Of a DNA stretch of 25,496 nucleotides, positions 7,211 through 13,834 are shown piece by piece (position 1 is the first letter of the stretch; the number at the start of each line of letters is the position of its first letter). A model generated the notes under the pieces. It was not told the DNA's origin. It saw only the letters and a program-made list of their open reading frames with translations, and did not search any database. Source of the DNA: DAOTVS01 sp034436375. GTDB taxonomy: Bacteria; Chloroflexota; Anaerolineae; SpSt-313. Position numbers and translations under genes: made by a program. Where the stretch lies: contig DAOTVS010000316.1 in the NCBI GenBank assembly GCA_034436375.1, positions 1 through 25,496 of the forward strand. The letters run 5' to 3'.

Positions 7211-7290
7211 GGCCGGCAGCCATAAACAGACTGGGGCATCCGGCATGCTACAGTGCACCGGATGTCCCAGTCTGTTTATGGCTGCCGGCC
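7211..7290. terminator. 33-bp inverted repeat between convergent operons
   Basis: Left arm 7211-7243 and right arm 7258-7290 are complementary at 32 of 33 positions. The only exception is G7236, which faces a T. The loop is 14 bases. It starts 32 bases after the stop of the acetyltransferase gene and lies 14 bases beyond the rpsI stop, so it sits where both operons must end. It lacks a T run on either side and is much longer than an ordinary intrinsic terminator. In the plus-strand RNA the single exception is a G-U pair; in the minus-strand RNA it is an A-C mismatch. Confidence 0.7.
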
Positions 7291-7304
7291 AGAGGGCAAG
7301 TAAA

Positions 7305-7697
7305 CTACCGCTTGGTATACTGCGGCGCCTTGCGCGCGCGTTTGAGGCCGGGCTTCTTGCGCTCTTTGATCCGCGAATCGCGGGTCAGGTAGCCACCCTT
7401 ACGCAACGCGGAGCGGAGCTCGGGATCGGCTTCCAGCAGGGCACGCGCGATGCCGTGCTCTACGGCCTCGGCCTGCCCGGTGACGCCGCCGCCCACTACC
7501 CGCACCATGACGCTAAAGCGCTCGGCCATGCCAGTCGCCTGCAGCGGGCCCCGGGCATGGAACAGATCGATCTCACGGCTAAAGTACTCCTCAGCCGGCT
7601 TGCCGTTGACGACGATGCTGCCCGTACCGGGGTAGAGGCGGACCTGCGCCACGGCTTCTTTGCGGCGCCCAGTGCCATAGTAATATCTAACCGCCAC
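7305..7697 (-). CDS. rpsI: 30S ribosomal protein S9
   Basis: The product has 130 residues, full length for S9. The family signature GGGVTGQAEAVEHGIARAL spans 69-87, and the basic C-terminus ends in KR, the tail that reaches the P-site tRNA in the 30S head. The N-terminal YYGTGRRKEAVA (6-17) is also typical. Translation starts at GTG (7697) with GAGGAGG 8 bases upstream. It is the last gene of the array, paired with rplM as in most bacteria. The junction with rplM is unusually long (121 bp) and holds a terminator-like stem-loop, so S9 could be set apart from L13 in expression. Confidence 0.98.
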   Translation of the reverse strand: MAVRYYYGTGRRKEAVAQVRLYPGTGSIVVNGKPAEEYFSREIDLFHARGPLQATGMAERFSVMVRVVGGGVTGQAEAVEHGIARALLEADPELRSALRKGGYLTRDSRIKERKKPGLKRARKAPQYTKR

Positions 7698-7724
7698 TCA
7701 AAAACCTCCTCTTTGCGCCCACCC

Positions 7725-7774
7725 AAAAAGCCCTGCGGCGCCGGATTCGGTGCCCACAGGAAGCACCCGCAGGG
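7725..7774 (-). terminator. Terminator- or attenuator-like stem-loop between rplM and rpsI
   Basis: On the mRNA strand CCCTGCGG (7774-7767) pairs with CCGCAGGG (7738-7731), followed directly by C and five T (7729-7725). Inside, GGTGC and GCACC (at 7767-7763 and 7753-7749) can form a second helix. The T run ends only 12 bases before the rpsI SD. The arrangement fits partial termination before rpsI or a regulatory switch. No alternative anti-terminator pairing was identified. Confidence 0.5.
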
Positions 7775-7818
7775 GATGAGTCACAGCTTTTCGGATAGGC
7801 TCTTGCTGGTCAAAGCCC

Positions 7819-8247
7819 CTACAGCTCCAGCTTTTGCGGCTGCTGTGCCTCGTGCGGATGTTCCGGCCCGGCGTAGACTTTGAGCTTCCTGATAAGCGCC
7901 CGCCCCAGGCGGTTTCGGGGCAGCATACCTTTCACAGCGTGCTGCACGGCCCGCGTCGGGTGACGAGCCATCAACTCGGCCCACGACATCTCCGTCAGAC
8001 CGCCTTTGTAGCCGGAATACCGGTAATACATCTTGTCGCCCATCTTCTGGCCGGTCAGGCGGATCTTGTCTGCATTGACCACGATAACAAAATCGCCCAT
8101 GTCCAGATGGGGACTGAAGGTCGGCTTGTGCTTTCCGCGGAGGATCGTCGCCACCCTGGTCGCGAGGCGGCCCAAGGTCTGACCCTCGGCATCCACCACG
8201 AACCACCGGCGTGCGATCTCACCTTCCTTCACAGCGTAGGTTTTCAC
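7819..8247 (-). CDS. rplM: 50S ribosomal protein L13
   Basis: The product has 142 residues, the family length. WFVVDAEGQTLGRLAT (15-30), the signature AVKGMLPRNRLG (104-115) and the C-terminal VYAGPEHPHEAQQP (124-137) identify L13, an early-assembling protein that binds domain II of 23S rRNA. The start is GTG at 8247, chosen because it gives the normal N-terminus (MKTYAVKEGE). It overlaps the truA stop as GTGA, and AAGGAG lies 11 bases upstream. A much longer in-frame reading, upstream into truA, would be antisense-like filler. Coupling to truA by the 4-base overlap is likely. Confidence 0.97.
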   Translation of the reverse strand: MKTYAVKEGEIARRWFVVDAEGQTLGRLATRVATILRGKHKPTFSPHLDMGDFVIVVNADKIRLTGQKMGDKMYYRYSGYKGGLTEMSWAELMARHPTRAVQHAVKGMLPRNRLGRALIRKLKVYAGPEHPHEAQQPQKLEL

Positions 8248-9056
8248 TCCAAACAATTCTCCTTCTGCCACAATTCCGACGTTGGCAGCGACCAGTTCAG
8301 CACCCCCGGATCGTAGCGCACCGCCATCAGGCAGAGCCCATTGGGCGGAGCTAACCCCGCGGCTTGGCGCGGATCCCTGGCCTCTATGATACCGCTGAAT
8401 TCCTCCACCGACAAGCGCCCCAGGCCCACAGCCACCAATGTGGCCACGACCCGTCGCACCATGTGTTGCAAAAAGGCATCGGCCTCCATGGTCATGCTCA
8501 CCTGCCGGCCATGGGTCCGCCAATCCGCAGCAAGCACTGTACGGACGGTGTTTTCCCCCTGTGGCGCCCGGCCGAACGAAGCCAGGTCATGGCGCCCCAG
8601 GAGCGCCCGCGTAGCGGCCTCCATACGCTCCACATCGAGCTCCTGGTCCACGTGCCAGGTATACCGGTGAAGCAACGGAGACCGCACGCGCGCATTGTAG
8701 ATCCGGTAGCGATACACGCGGCTGCGAGCGCTGAACCGCGCGTGAAAGTCGGGCGGCACCGCAGAGACCGCGCGGATGGCAATGTCCTGCGGCAGGTTGG
8801 CGTTCCACGCGCGCCGCAGGGCGGCCAACGAATGCCTCCAGGGCGCCCGCAGGTGCACCACCTGTCCTTTGGCGTGCACCCCGGCGTCGGTGCGGCCGGC
8901 CGCCATCACCCGCACGGCCTGCCCCATGATCTTCTGCAGGCCCTCTTCCAGCTCACCCTGGATGGTCCGGCCTCTCTTCTGCAATTGGAAACCTGCATAC
9001 TCGGTGCCGTCGTATTCGACAAGCGCCGCCACCGGCTGGCCTTCGCCTTCTCTCAC
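8244..9056 (-). CDS. truA: tRNA pseudouridine(38-40) synthase TruA
   Basis: The product has 270 residues. It has the TruA core with EYDGTEYAGFQ (14-24) and the catalytic loop GRTDAGVHA (54-62), in which D57 is the nucleophilic aspartate. RVYRYRIYN and the C-terminal FLQHMVRRVVATL (substrate-binding half) are also conserved. It converts uridines 38, 39 and 40 of tRNA anticodon stems to pseudouridine. The start is taken as GTG at 9056; no in-frame ATG lies upstream and only a weak GGATGG precedes it. The gene lies 37 bp after rplQ and overlaps rplM, the usual rplQ-truA-rplM-rpsI order of Gram-positive-type operons. Confidence 0.97.
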   Translation of the reverse strand: MREGEGQPVAALVEYDGTEYAGFQLQKRGRTIQGELEEGLQKIMGQAVRVMAAGRTDAGVHAKGQVVHLRAPWRHSLAALRRAWNANLPQDIAIRAVSAVPPDFHARFSARSRVYRYRIYNARVRSPLLHRYTWHVDQELDVERMEAATRALLGRHDLASFGRAPQGENTVRTVLAADWRTHGRQVSMTMEADAFLQHMVRRVVATLVAVGLGRLSVEEFSGIIEARDPRQAAGLAPPNGLCLMAVRYDPGVLNWSLPTSELWQKENCLE

Positions 9057-9093
9057 ATCAGCGCCATCCGGTTTCCAGCACAGCTGACTCCGG

Positions 9094-9447
9094 CTATTCT
9101 ACCAGGGTCAGCAAGACCATCGGTGCGCCATCGCCAAGGCGCTGCCCAAGGTGCAGCACTTTGGTATAGCCACCCGGGCGCTCTTTGAAACGGGGCGCCA
9201 CTTCTCCCACCAAGCGCTTCACCACCACGGGGTCTGTCAGCACAGCCGCCACCTGTCGGTGGGCGTGCACATCCTGGCGCTTGGCGATCGTGATCAACTT
9301 CTCAGCCTCCGCCTGGACCGCCTTGGCCTTGGCTTCCGTCGTGCGAATGCGATCGTGCCTGAACAATTCGGTTACCAAGTTCCGATACAGCGCCCGGCGC
9401 TGTCCGGCAGAACGGCCCAGATGGCGGCCTGCCACTCTGTGTCTCAT
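9094..9447 (-). CDS. rplQ: 50S ribosomal protein L17
   Basis: The product has 117 residues. MRHRVAGRHLGRSAGQRRAL at the start and LYRNLVTELFRHDRIRTTEAKAK are diagnostic of bacterial L17, which binds 23S rRNA near the exit tunnel. RVVEL-type endings are replaced by PMVLLTLVE. The start at 9447 is chosen over an upstream in-frame start at 9510 because it gives the family N-terminus and has AAAGGG about 10 bases upstream. The spacer to rpoA is 107 bp and holds a 9-bp perfect hairpin. Confidence 0.97.
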   Translation of the reverse strand: MRHRVAGRHLGRSAGQRRALYRNLVTELFRHDRIRTTEAKAKAVQAEAEKLITIAKRQDVHAHRQVAAVLTDPVVVKRLVGEVAPRFKERPGGYTKVLHLGQRLGDGAPMVLLTLVE

Positions 9448-9503
9448 GAAGGCCAACCCTTTCTCAAGATATTGCACCCATAGCATTTGCCCCGTGCCAG
9501 CGC

Positions 9504-9533
9504 GCAACATCCCTTGGGACCTCAGGATGTTGC
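9504..9533 (-). other. Intercistronic stem-loop between rpoA and rplQ
   Basis: GCAACATCC (9533-9525) pairs perfectly with GGATGTTGC (9512-9504) around a 12-base loop on the mRNA strand. Three further pairs are possible outside a bulged A. No T run follows, so it is not an ordinary terminator. It is placed 57 bases before the rplQ start and could mark a processing or stability site. Confidence 0.5.
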
Positions 9534-9554
9534 TGCGGCCAAACGCCCTGGGGG

Positions 9555-10565
9555 TTACTCGGCCTCAGCCTCTTCGGCTTCCTCGGCTTCTTCGGCCGAC
9601 TCCAAGTCAGCGCCGGCGATAGCCGGCGGTACACCTTCGGGCAGAAAGCCGCGCTCTTCGAGCCGTTCGAGCAGTTCGTCGAGGGACTTTTGCCCAAAGT
9701 TGCGTATTGCCAGGATCTCGTTCTGGCCCTTGGCAAGCTTGGCCAGCACCTCACCGACCCGGGTGATCCCGGCCCGCTTCAGGCAGTTGTAAGCCCGCAT
9801 CGACAGATTCAGATCCTCAATCGGCATCTGATCCGCCGGCGTGCCCGCCGCGGGCGCCGCCACGGTGAAGGTTTCCGCCACCTCTACCTGGCCATACTCC
9901 GCCAAAGGCGCGAATTGCTTCACCAGCATCCGCGCCGACTGGGCCAATGCCTCAGCCGGGCGCATGGTGCCGTCGGTCCAGATCTCGAGGATCAACTGAT
10001 CATAGTCTGTCACCTGGCCAACGCGCTCGCGCCCGACGGTGACATTGACCTTGCGGATCGGGCTAAAGATGGCATCAACCGGAATCTGGCCGATAGGAAG
10101 CTTTTCCCGATCTTCCGCCGGAGAGTAGCCCCGGCCCTGCTCGACCGTCAGCTCGATGTCTAGCTCACTCTCAGGCGAATCCAGCGTCAGCAAATGCAGC
10201 TCGGGATTGATAATCTCGATCTCACTCGGCGTCTCGATATCACCTGCGGTCAGCACCGATTTGCCGGCGGTCTCAACGCGCAGATAGACCGGCCCTTCGG
10301 CCGATGAGCGCACGCGCAACTGTTTCAGGTTCAGGATAAAAGCCGTCATATCTTCCTTGGCGTTGGGGATCTCTGAGAACTCGTGAAAGACCCCGCTCAC
10401 GCGCACGGAAGTAACCGCTGCTCCGCTCATAGATGAAAGGAGCACTCGACGCAACGCATTACCGACCGTTACACCGTAACCACTCTCAAGCGGCCCAATC
10501 TTGAAACGACCATAGTCTCGCGTAACGACATCGCCCTCAATCTTCGGCAACACAATATTCGACAA
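9555..10565 (-). CDS. rpoA: DNA-directed RNA polymerase subunit alpha
   Basis: The product has 336 residues. The N-terminal domain (about 1-232) has the dimerisation motif GYGVTVGNALRRVLLSSMSGAA (split here for reference: GYGVTVGNALRR, then VLLSSMSG) and directs assembly with beta and beta'. A linker with alanine and proline precedes the C-terminal domain (about 250-310), which shows LNLSMRAYNCLKRAGI and LAIRNFGQKSLDEL, the helix-hairpin-helix surface that touches UP elements and activators. The protein ends in a repetitive acidic tail rich in Glu-Ala (about 325-336). The start is TTG at 10565, supported by AGGAGGT at 10580-10574. It lies between rpsD and rplQ as in the standard alpha operon. 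Confidence 0.98.
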   Translation of the reverse strand: MSNIVLPKIEGDVVTRDYGRFKIGPLESGYGVTVGNALRRVLLSSMSGAAVTSVRVSGVFHEFSEIPNAKEDMTAFILNLKQLRVRSSAEGPVYLRVETAGKSVLTAGDIETPSEIEIINPELHLLTLDSPESELDIELTVEQGRGYSPAEDREKLPIGQIPVDAIFSPIRKVNVTVGRERVGQVTDYDQLILEIWTDGTMRPAEALAQSARMLVKQFAPLAEYGQVEVAETFTVAAPAAGTPADQMPIEDLNLSMRAYNCLKRAGITRVGEVLAKLAKGQNEILAIRNFGQKSLDELLERLEERGFLPEGVPPAIAGADLESAEEAEEAEEAEAE

Positions 10566-10613
10566 GGGATATTACCTCCTCAGCCCTGACGTGTCGGCGC
10601 CAGGCTGTCATCC

Positions 10614-11249
10614 CTAGCGAGAATAAAACTCGACAATCAACTGCTCGCGCAGCGGGATGTCGATTGCCTCGCGGCTGGGCGCACTGACAACACGCCCGCT
10701 CAGGCGCGCCGCATCCAGCGAGAGCCAATCGGGAACCGCATGCTGCTCCAGGGCCTTGCTCAAGTCGCTAAACTCGCCAAGGCGCCGGCTGCGCTCGCGC
10801 ACGGCTATCACGTCGCCCGGTTTGACCTGGTAGGATGGGATATTCACCTTGCGGCCGTTCACCTCAATATGCCCGTGGCGCACCAACTGTCGCGCCTGGG
10901 GCCGCGATGTGCCGAACCCGAGACGATAGACGACATTATCCAGCCGCTGTTCGAGCAAGCGCAGCAAGTTGACGCCCGTGACCCCTTTTTGCCGCTCCGC
11001 CTCCTCGAAATAGCGACGGAACTGGGCCTCTAGCAGACCATAGAACCAGCGCGCTTTCTGCTTCTCGCGCAACTGCAGGCCATAGTCCGACACTTTGCGC
11101 CGGAACTGCCCTTTCTTGCCATGGTCGCCGGGAGCATAAGGCCGCCGAGACACCGGGCACTTGTCGGTAAAGCATTTTTCGCCCTTCAGGTAGAGCTTTT
11201 CCTCCTGGCGGCGGCACAGCTTGCATACCGACTCGATATACCTAGCCAT
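10614..11249 (-). CDS. rpsD: 30S ribosomal protein S4 (zinc-binding, C+ form)
   Basis: The product has 211 residues. The N-terminal region carries C9, C12, C26 and C31 (VCKLC and KCFTDKCP), the zinc-binding form of S4. The S4 RNA-binding domain lies at about 100-165 (LEQRLDNVVYRLGFG, then RQLVRHGHIEVNGRKV). S4 nucleates assembly of the 30S body on 16S rRNA and in several bacteria represses its own synthesis. AAGGAGG lies 5 bases before the ATG. Two adjacent hairpins occupy the space between rpsK and this SD, a place suited to autoregulation, although no known S4-binding structure is recognised. Confidence 0.98.
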   Translation of the reverse strand: MARYIESVCKLCRRQEEKLYLKGEKCFTDKCPVSRRPYAPGDHGKKGQFRRKVSDYGLQLREKQKARWFYGLLEAQFRRYFEEAERQKGVTGVNLLRLLEQRLDNVVYRLGFGTSRPQARQLVRHGHIEVNGRKVNIPSYQVKPGDVIAVRERSRRLGEFSDLSKALEQHAVPDWLSLDAARLSGRVVSAPSREAIDIPLREQLIVEFYSR

Positions 11250-11268
11250 TGAACCTCCTTACCGTCTC

Positions 11269-11303
11269 CCCGGGGCCCACCATCCCCGGGCAGATCGGTC
11301 TGC
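11269..11303 (-). promoter_or_regulatory. Twin stem-loops just upstream of the rpsD ribosome binding site
   Basis: On the mRNA strand GCAGA (11303-11299) and TCTGC (11294-11290) close a 4-base loop. Next to it CCCGGGG (11290-11284, sharing one base) pairs with CCCCGGG (11275-11269) around an 8-base loop. The second stem ends about 9 bases before AAGGAGG of rpsD. No T run is present. A role in control of S4 synthesis is an inference from position only. Confidence 0.45.
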
Positions 11304-11312
11304 TTTTCTACA

Positions 11313-11708
11313 TTACACGCGCCGCTTCTTCGGTGGCCGGCAACCGTTGTGCGGGATTGGCGTCACGTCAGCGATAGAGCGGACGCGGAGGCCAGTCTGC
11401 TGCAGCGAGCGGATCGCCGCCTCACGGCCGGGGCCCGGCCCTTTCACCAGAACGTCGACCTCGCGCATGCCCATATCCATGGCCGCTTTGGCGGCATTCT
11501 GTGCGGCAATCTGCGCAGCATAGGGTGTGCTCTTGCGCGAGCCCTTGTATCCCGACTGGCCCGCACTGGACCAGGACAAAACGTTCCCCTGGGGATCCGT
11601 CAGGGTCACGATCGTATTATTGAACGTAGAACGGACGTAGGCACGTCCCACCGGCACCAGCCTTCGTTCGCGCCGGCCACGCCGCACCACTGTTCTCTTG
11701 CGTCCCAT
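11313..11708 (-). CDS. rpsK: 30S ribosomal protein S11
   Basis: The product has 131 residues. STFNNTIVTLTDPQGN (27-42), GPGPGRE (90-96) and the C-terminal PIPHNGCRPPKKRRV define S11 of the 30S platform. GAGGAGG is 4 bases before the ATG. The gene follows rpsM after a 139-bp spacer containing short direct repeats. Confidence 0.98.
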   Translation of the reverse strand: MGRKRTVVRRGRRERRLVPVGRAYVRSTFNNTIVTLTDPQGNVLSWSSAGQSGYKGSRKSTPYAAQIAAQNAAKAAMDMGMREVDVLVKGPGPGREAAIRSLQQTGLRVRSIADVTPIPHNGCRPPKKRRV

Positions 11709-11726
11709 TCTTCCTCCTCGGAAAAA

Positions 11727-11756
11727 CTATCAGCTACTGGCTACCAGCTATCAGCT
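11727..11756. repeat. Two 9-bp direct repeats around a small palindrome
   Basis: CTATCAGCT occurs at 11727-11735 and 11748-11756. Between them ACTGGCTACCAG (11736-11747) contains CTGG/CCAG arms. Strings of this kind are scattered in intergenic parts of many bacterial genomes. Here it lies in the rpsM-rpsK spacer, just upstream of the rpsK SD. Genome-wide copy number cannot be judged from this window. Confidence 0.45.
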
Positions 11757-11847
11757 CACAGCTCCTTTGTCAGGCGGCCAATGCCATAAGGCAGCGCCCT
11801 TGACGGGCACGAGCAAAAGCGGATAGCTTGTAGCGGCCAGCTCCAGA

Positions 11848-12231
11848 TCACTTCTTGGCCCGTGACCGCCGGCGCCCGGGGACCGTCTTCTTGGCGCCAC
11901 GCTTGGTGCGGGCGTTCGTCCGCGTGCGCTGGCCATGCACAGGCAGGTTACGCCGGTGACGCAACCCCCGATAGCAGCCAATCTCTGTGAGGCGCTTGAT
12001 GTTCATGCTCACCTCGCGCCGGAGATCACCCTCTACCTTGCGCTCCTTCTCGATGGCGTCGCGCAGCTTGGCAACTTCGGTCTCGGTCAAGTCCTTGACG
12101 CGGGTATCGGGGCTTACACCGGTCTCCTTCAACACCTGAAGGCTGGTGCTCTGGCCGATGCCATAGATGTATGTCAGCCCGATCTCCACCCGCTTGTTCT
12201 TGGGCAAGTCGACGCCTGCAATTCTCGCCAT
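11848..12231 (-). CDS. rpsM: 30S ribosomal protein S13
   Basis: The product has 127 residues. MARIAGVDLP at the start, the helix-two-turn-helix segment TYIYGIGQS (20-28) and the basic tail region GLRHRRNLPVHGQRTRTNAR (89-108) identify S13, which contacts tRNA and the 50S bridge in the 30S head. A strong AGAGAGGT lies upstream of the ATG. It follows rpmJ by 43 bp. In E. coli the start of this operon is where S4 binds; here no such structure is evident. Confidence 0.98.
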   Translation of the reverse strand: MARIAGVDLPKNKRVEIGLTYIYGIGQSTSLQVLKETGVSPDTRVKDLTETEVAKLRDAIEKERKVEGDLRREVSMNIKRLTEIGCYRGLRHRRNLPVHGQRTRTNARTKRGAKKTVPGRRRSRAKK

Positions 12232-12274
12232 TAGCTACCTCTCTCCTGACCAGTGCTCAAGCCGGCAGGGCTGC

Positions 12275-12388
12275 CTAGCCCTGCCGCTGCTTGTGGCGCG
12301 GGTTCTCGCAGATGATGCGGACGATACCCCGCCGCTTGATGATTTTGCATTTCTCACACCGTACGCGGACAGAAGGCTTGACCTTCAT
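12275..12388 (-). CDS. rpmJ: 50S ribosomal protein L36 (zinc-binding form)
   Basis: The product has 37 residues, starting MKVKPSVRVRCEKCKIIKRR and ending PRHKQRQG. The zinc ligands C11, C14, C27 and H32 are all present, which marks the C+ form of L36. The ATG at 12388 has GGAGG 8 bases upstream. It follows map after only 36 bases, a position normally shared with infA, which is missing here. L36 is the smallest protein of the large subunit and joins late in assembly. Confidence 0.97.
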   Translation of the reverse strand: MKVKPSVRVRCEKCKIIKRRGIVRIICENPRHKQRQG

Positions 12389-12424
12389 CTTACAACCTCC
12401 AAAACTTCGCGACACCCTGGCCTG

Positions 12425-13171
12425 CTAAAGGCAGGTCAGGATCACCGCTTCGCCGTCGGTGACGGCAACCGTATGTTCGAAATGGGCTGAAAGGCTCCCA
12501 TCGGCCGTAACAACGGTCCACATATTCTCGAGCAACCGTGTTTGATAATCACCCACCGTGACCATGGGCTCCAGAGCCAGTGTCATGCCCGCCCTCAAGA
12601 GCGGCCCCTGGCCGGGTGGGCCATAGTTCGGGATCTGAGGGTCCTCATGCATCTCGCGGCCAATCCCATGGCCCACATAGTCGCGCACAATCCCATAGCC
12701 CTGGCTTTCGGCCACGACCTGAATGGCGTGCGACACATCGCCAAGCCGGCGCCCGGCGCGAGCCGCGGCAATCCCGGCGGCCAGAGCTTCTTGCGTCACC
12801 CGGAGCAGTTCGGCTGCTACCGGGCCAATTTGCCCCACACCAACCGTAATCGCCGCATCGCCTTGATAGCCGTTGTAGATGACGCCGACGTCCATGCTGA
12901 CAATCTCGCCCTCGCGCAGATGCCGCCGCCCCGGGATGCCGTGCACAATCTCTTCGTCGATCGAGATACAGACCGACGCCGGATAGCCCCGATATCCCTT
13001 GAAGGAGGGAACCCCCCCTCGCTTGCGGATCAGCCGCTCGGCCCAGGAGTCCAGCGAGGCCGTCGTCACACCAGGCTTGGCGCGCTCGGCCAGGCCCTCC
13101 AGCACTTCAGCCACAATGCGCCCGGCCTGGCGCATACGCTGCAACTCCTGCTGCGACTTGACCGTTATCAT
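12425..13171 (-). CDS. map: Methionine aminopeptidase, type I
   Basis: The product has 248 residues. The five metal ligands are placed at D94 (SMDVG), D105 (QGDAA), H168 (VGHGIG), E201 (LEPM) and E232 (FEHT), with the catalytic H78 (HGIP) and H175 also present. There is no N-terminal zinc-finger extension, so it is the short bacterial type Ia form. It removes the initiator methionine from nascent proteins at the ribosome exit. The ATG overlaps the adk stop as ATGA, with AAGAAGGA just before it, so coupled translation is likely. A small 5-bp hairpin spans its stop codon. Confidence 0.98.
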   Translation of the reverse strand: MITVKSQQELQRMRQAGRIVAEVLEGLAERAKPGVTTASLDSWAERLIRKRGGVPSFKGYRGYPASVCISIDEEIVHGIPGRRHLREGEIVSMDVGVIYNGYQGDAAITVGVGQIGPVAAELLRVTQEALAAGIAAARAGRRLGDVSHAIQVVAESQGYGIVRDYVGHGIGREMHEDPQIPNYGPPGQGPLLRAGMTLALEPMVTVGDYQTRLLENMWTVVTADGSLSAHFEHTVAVTDGEAVILTCL

Positions 13172-13830
13172 TCCTTCTTCTTTTGCCCCCGGATGACCGC
13201 TTCGCGCATGCTGGCCTGAACTTCGTCGATGCTCTGCTCACCGTCGATCTCTTGCAAGAGACCGCGCTCACGGTAGAACTCGATGAGCGGAGCGGTCTGA
13301 GCCAGGTATACATCGACCCGGTGGCGCTGCACTTCCGGCCGATCATCAGGGCGCTGGTACAATTCTCCACCACACACGTCGCACACGCCAGGTTGCTTGG
13401 GCGGATTGAACAAGGTATGATACACACCCTGGCAATCTCGGCAAATCCACCGTCCAGAGAGTCGCCGCAACAACTCCTCCGGCCGGACACGGATAAAGAG
13501 GACCAGGTCCACTTTTCTGCCGTGACCAGCCAGCACCCGGTCAAGGGCTCGCGCCTGCTCGACGGTCCGTGGAAAGCCATCAAGGATGACCCCCGGCTCA
13601 CAATCGGGCTGGGCGAGCCGTTCCTCTACCATGGCGATCGTTACTTGATCGGGGACCAACTCGCCCCGATCGATGTACGCTTGCGCCTGGCGCCCGAGAG
13701 GAGTTCCCTGGCGCAGAGCCTCGCGGAAGAGATCCCCCGTCGCCACATGAGGGATGCCCAGGTATTCAGCCAATCGCTCCGCCTGGGTCCCTTTGCCCGC
13801 ACCGGGCGCCCCCAACAACACGATATTCAA
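13168..13830 (-). CDS. adk: Adenylate kinase (zinc-LID form)
   Basis: The product has 220 residues. The P-loop is GAPGAGKGT (7-15), the AMP-binding motif LDGFPRT (83-89), and the long LID domain carries C130, C133, C150 and C153 for zinc, as in Gram-positive and thermophilic enzymes. It catalyses ATP + AMP to 2 ADP. TTG at 13830 is preferred as start: GGAGGT lies 6 bases upstream and the product then begins MNIVLLGAPG, the family norm. An ATG at 13857 would lie inside secY with no SD. It begins 4 bases after the secY stop and overlaps map. Confidence 0.95.
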   Translation of the reverse strand: MNIVLLGAPGAGKGTQAERLAEYLGIPHVATGDLFREALRQGTPLGRQAQAYIDRGELVPDQVTIAMVEERLAQPDCEPGVILDGFPRTVEQARALDRVLAGHGRKVDLVLFIRVRPEELLRRLSGRWICRDCQGVYHTLFNPPKQPGVCDVCGGELYQRPDDRPEVQRHRVDVYLAQTAPLIEFYRERGLLQEIDGEQSIDEVQASMREAVIRGQKKKE

Positions 13831-13834
13831 GCCA

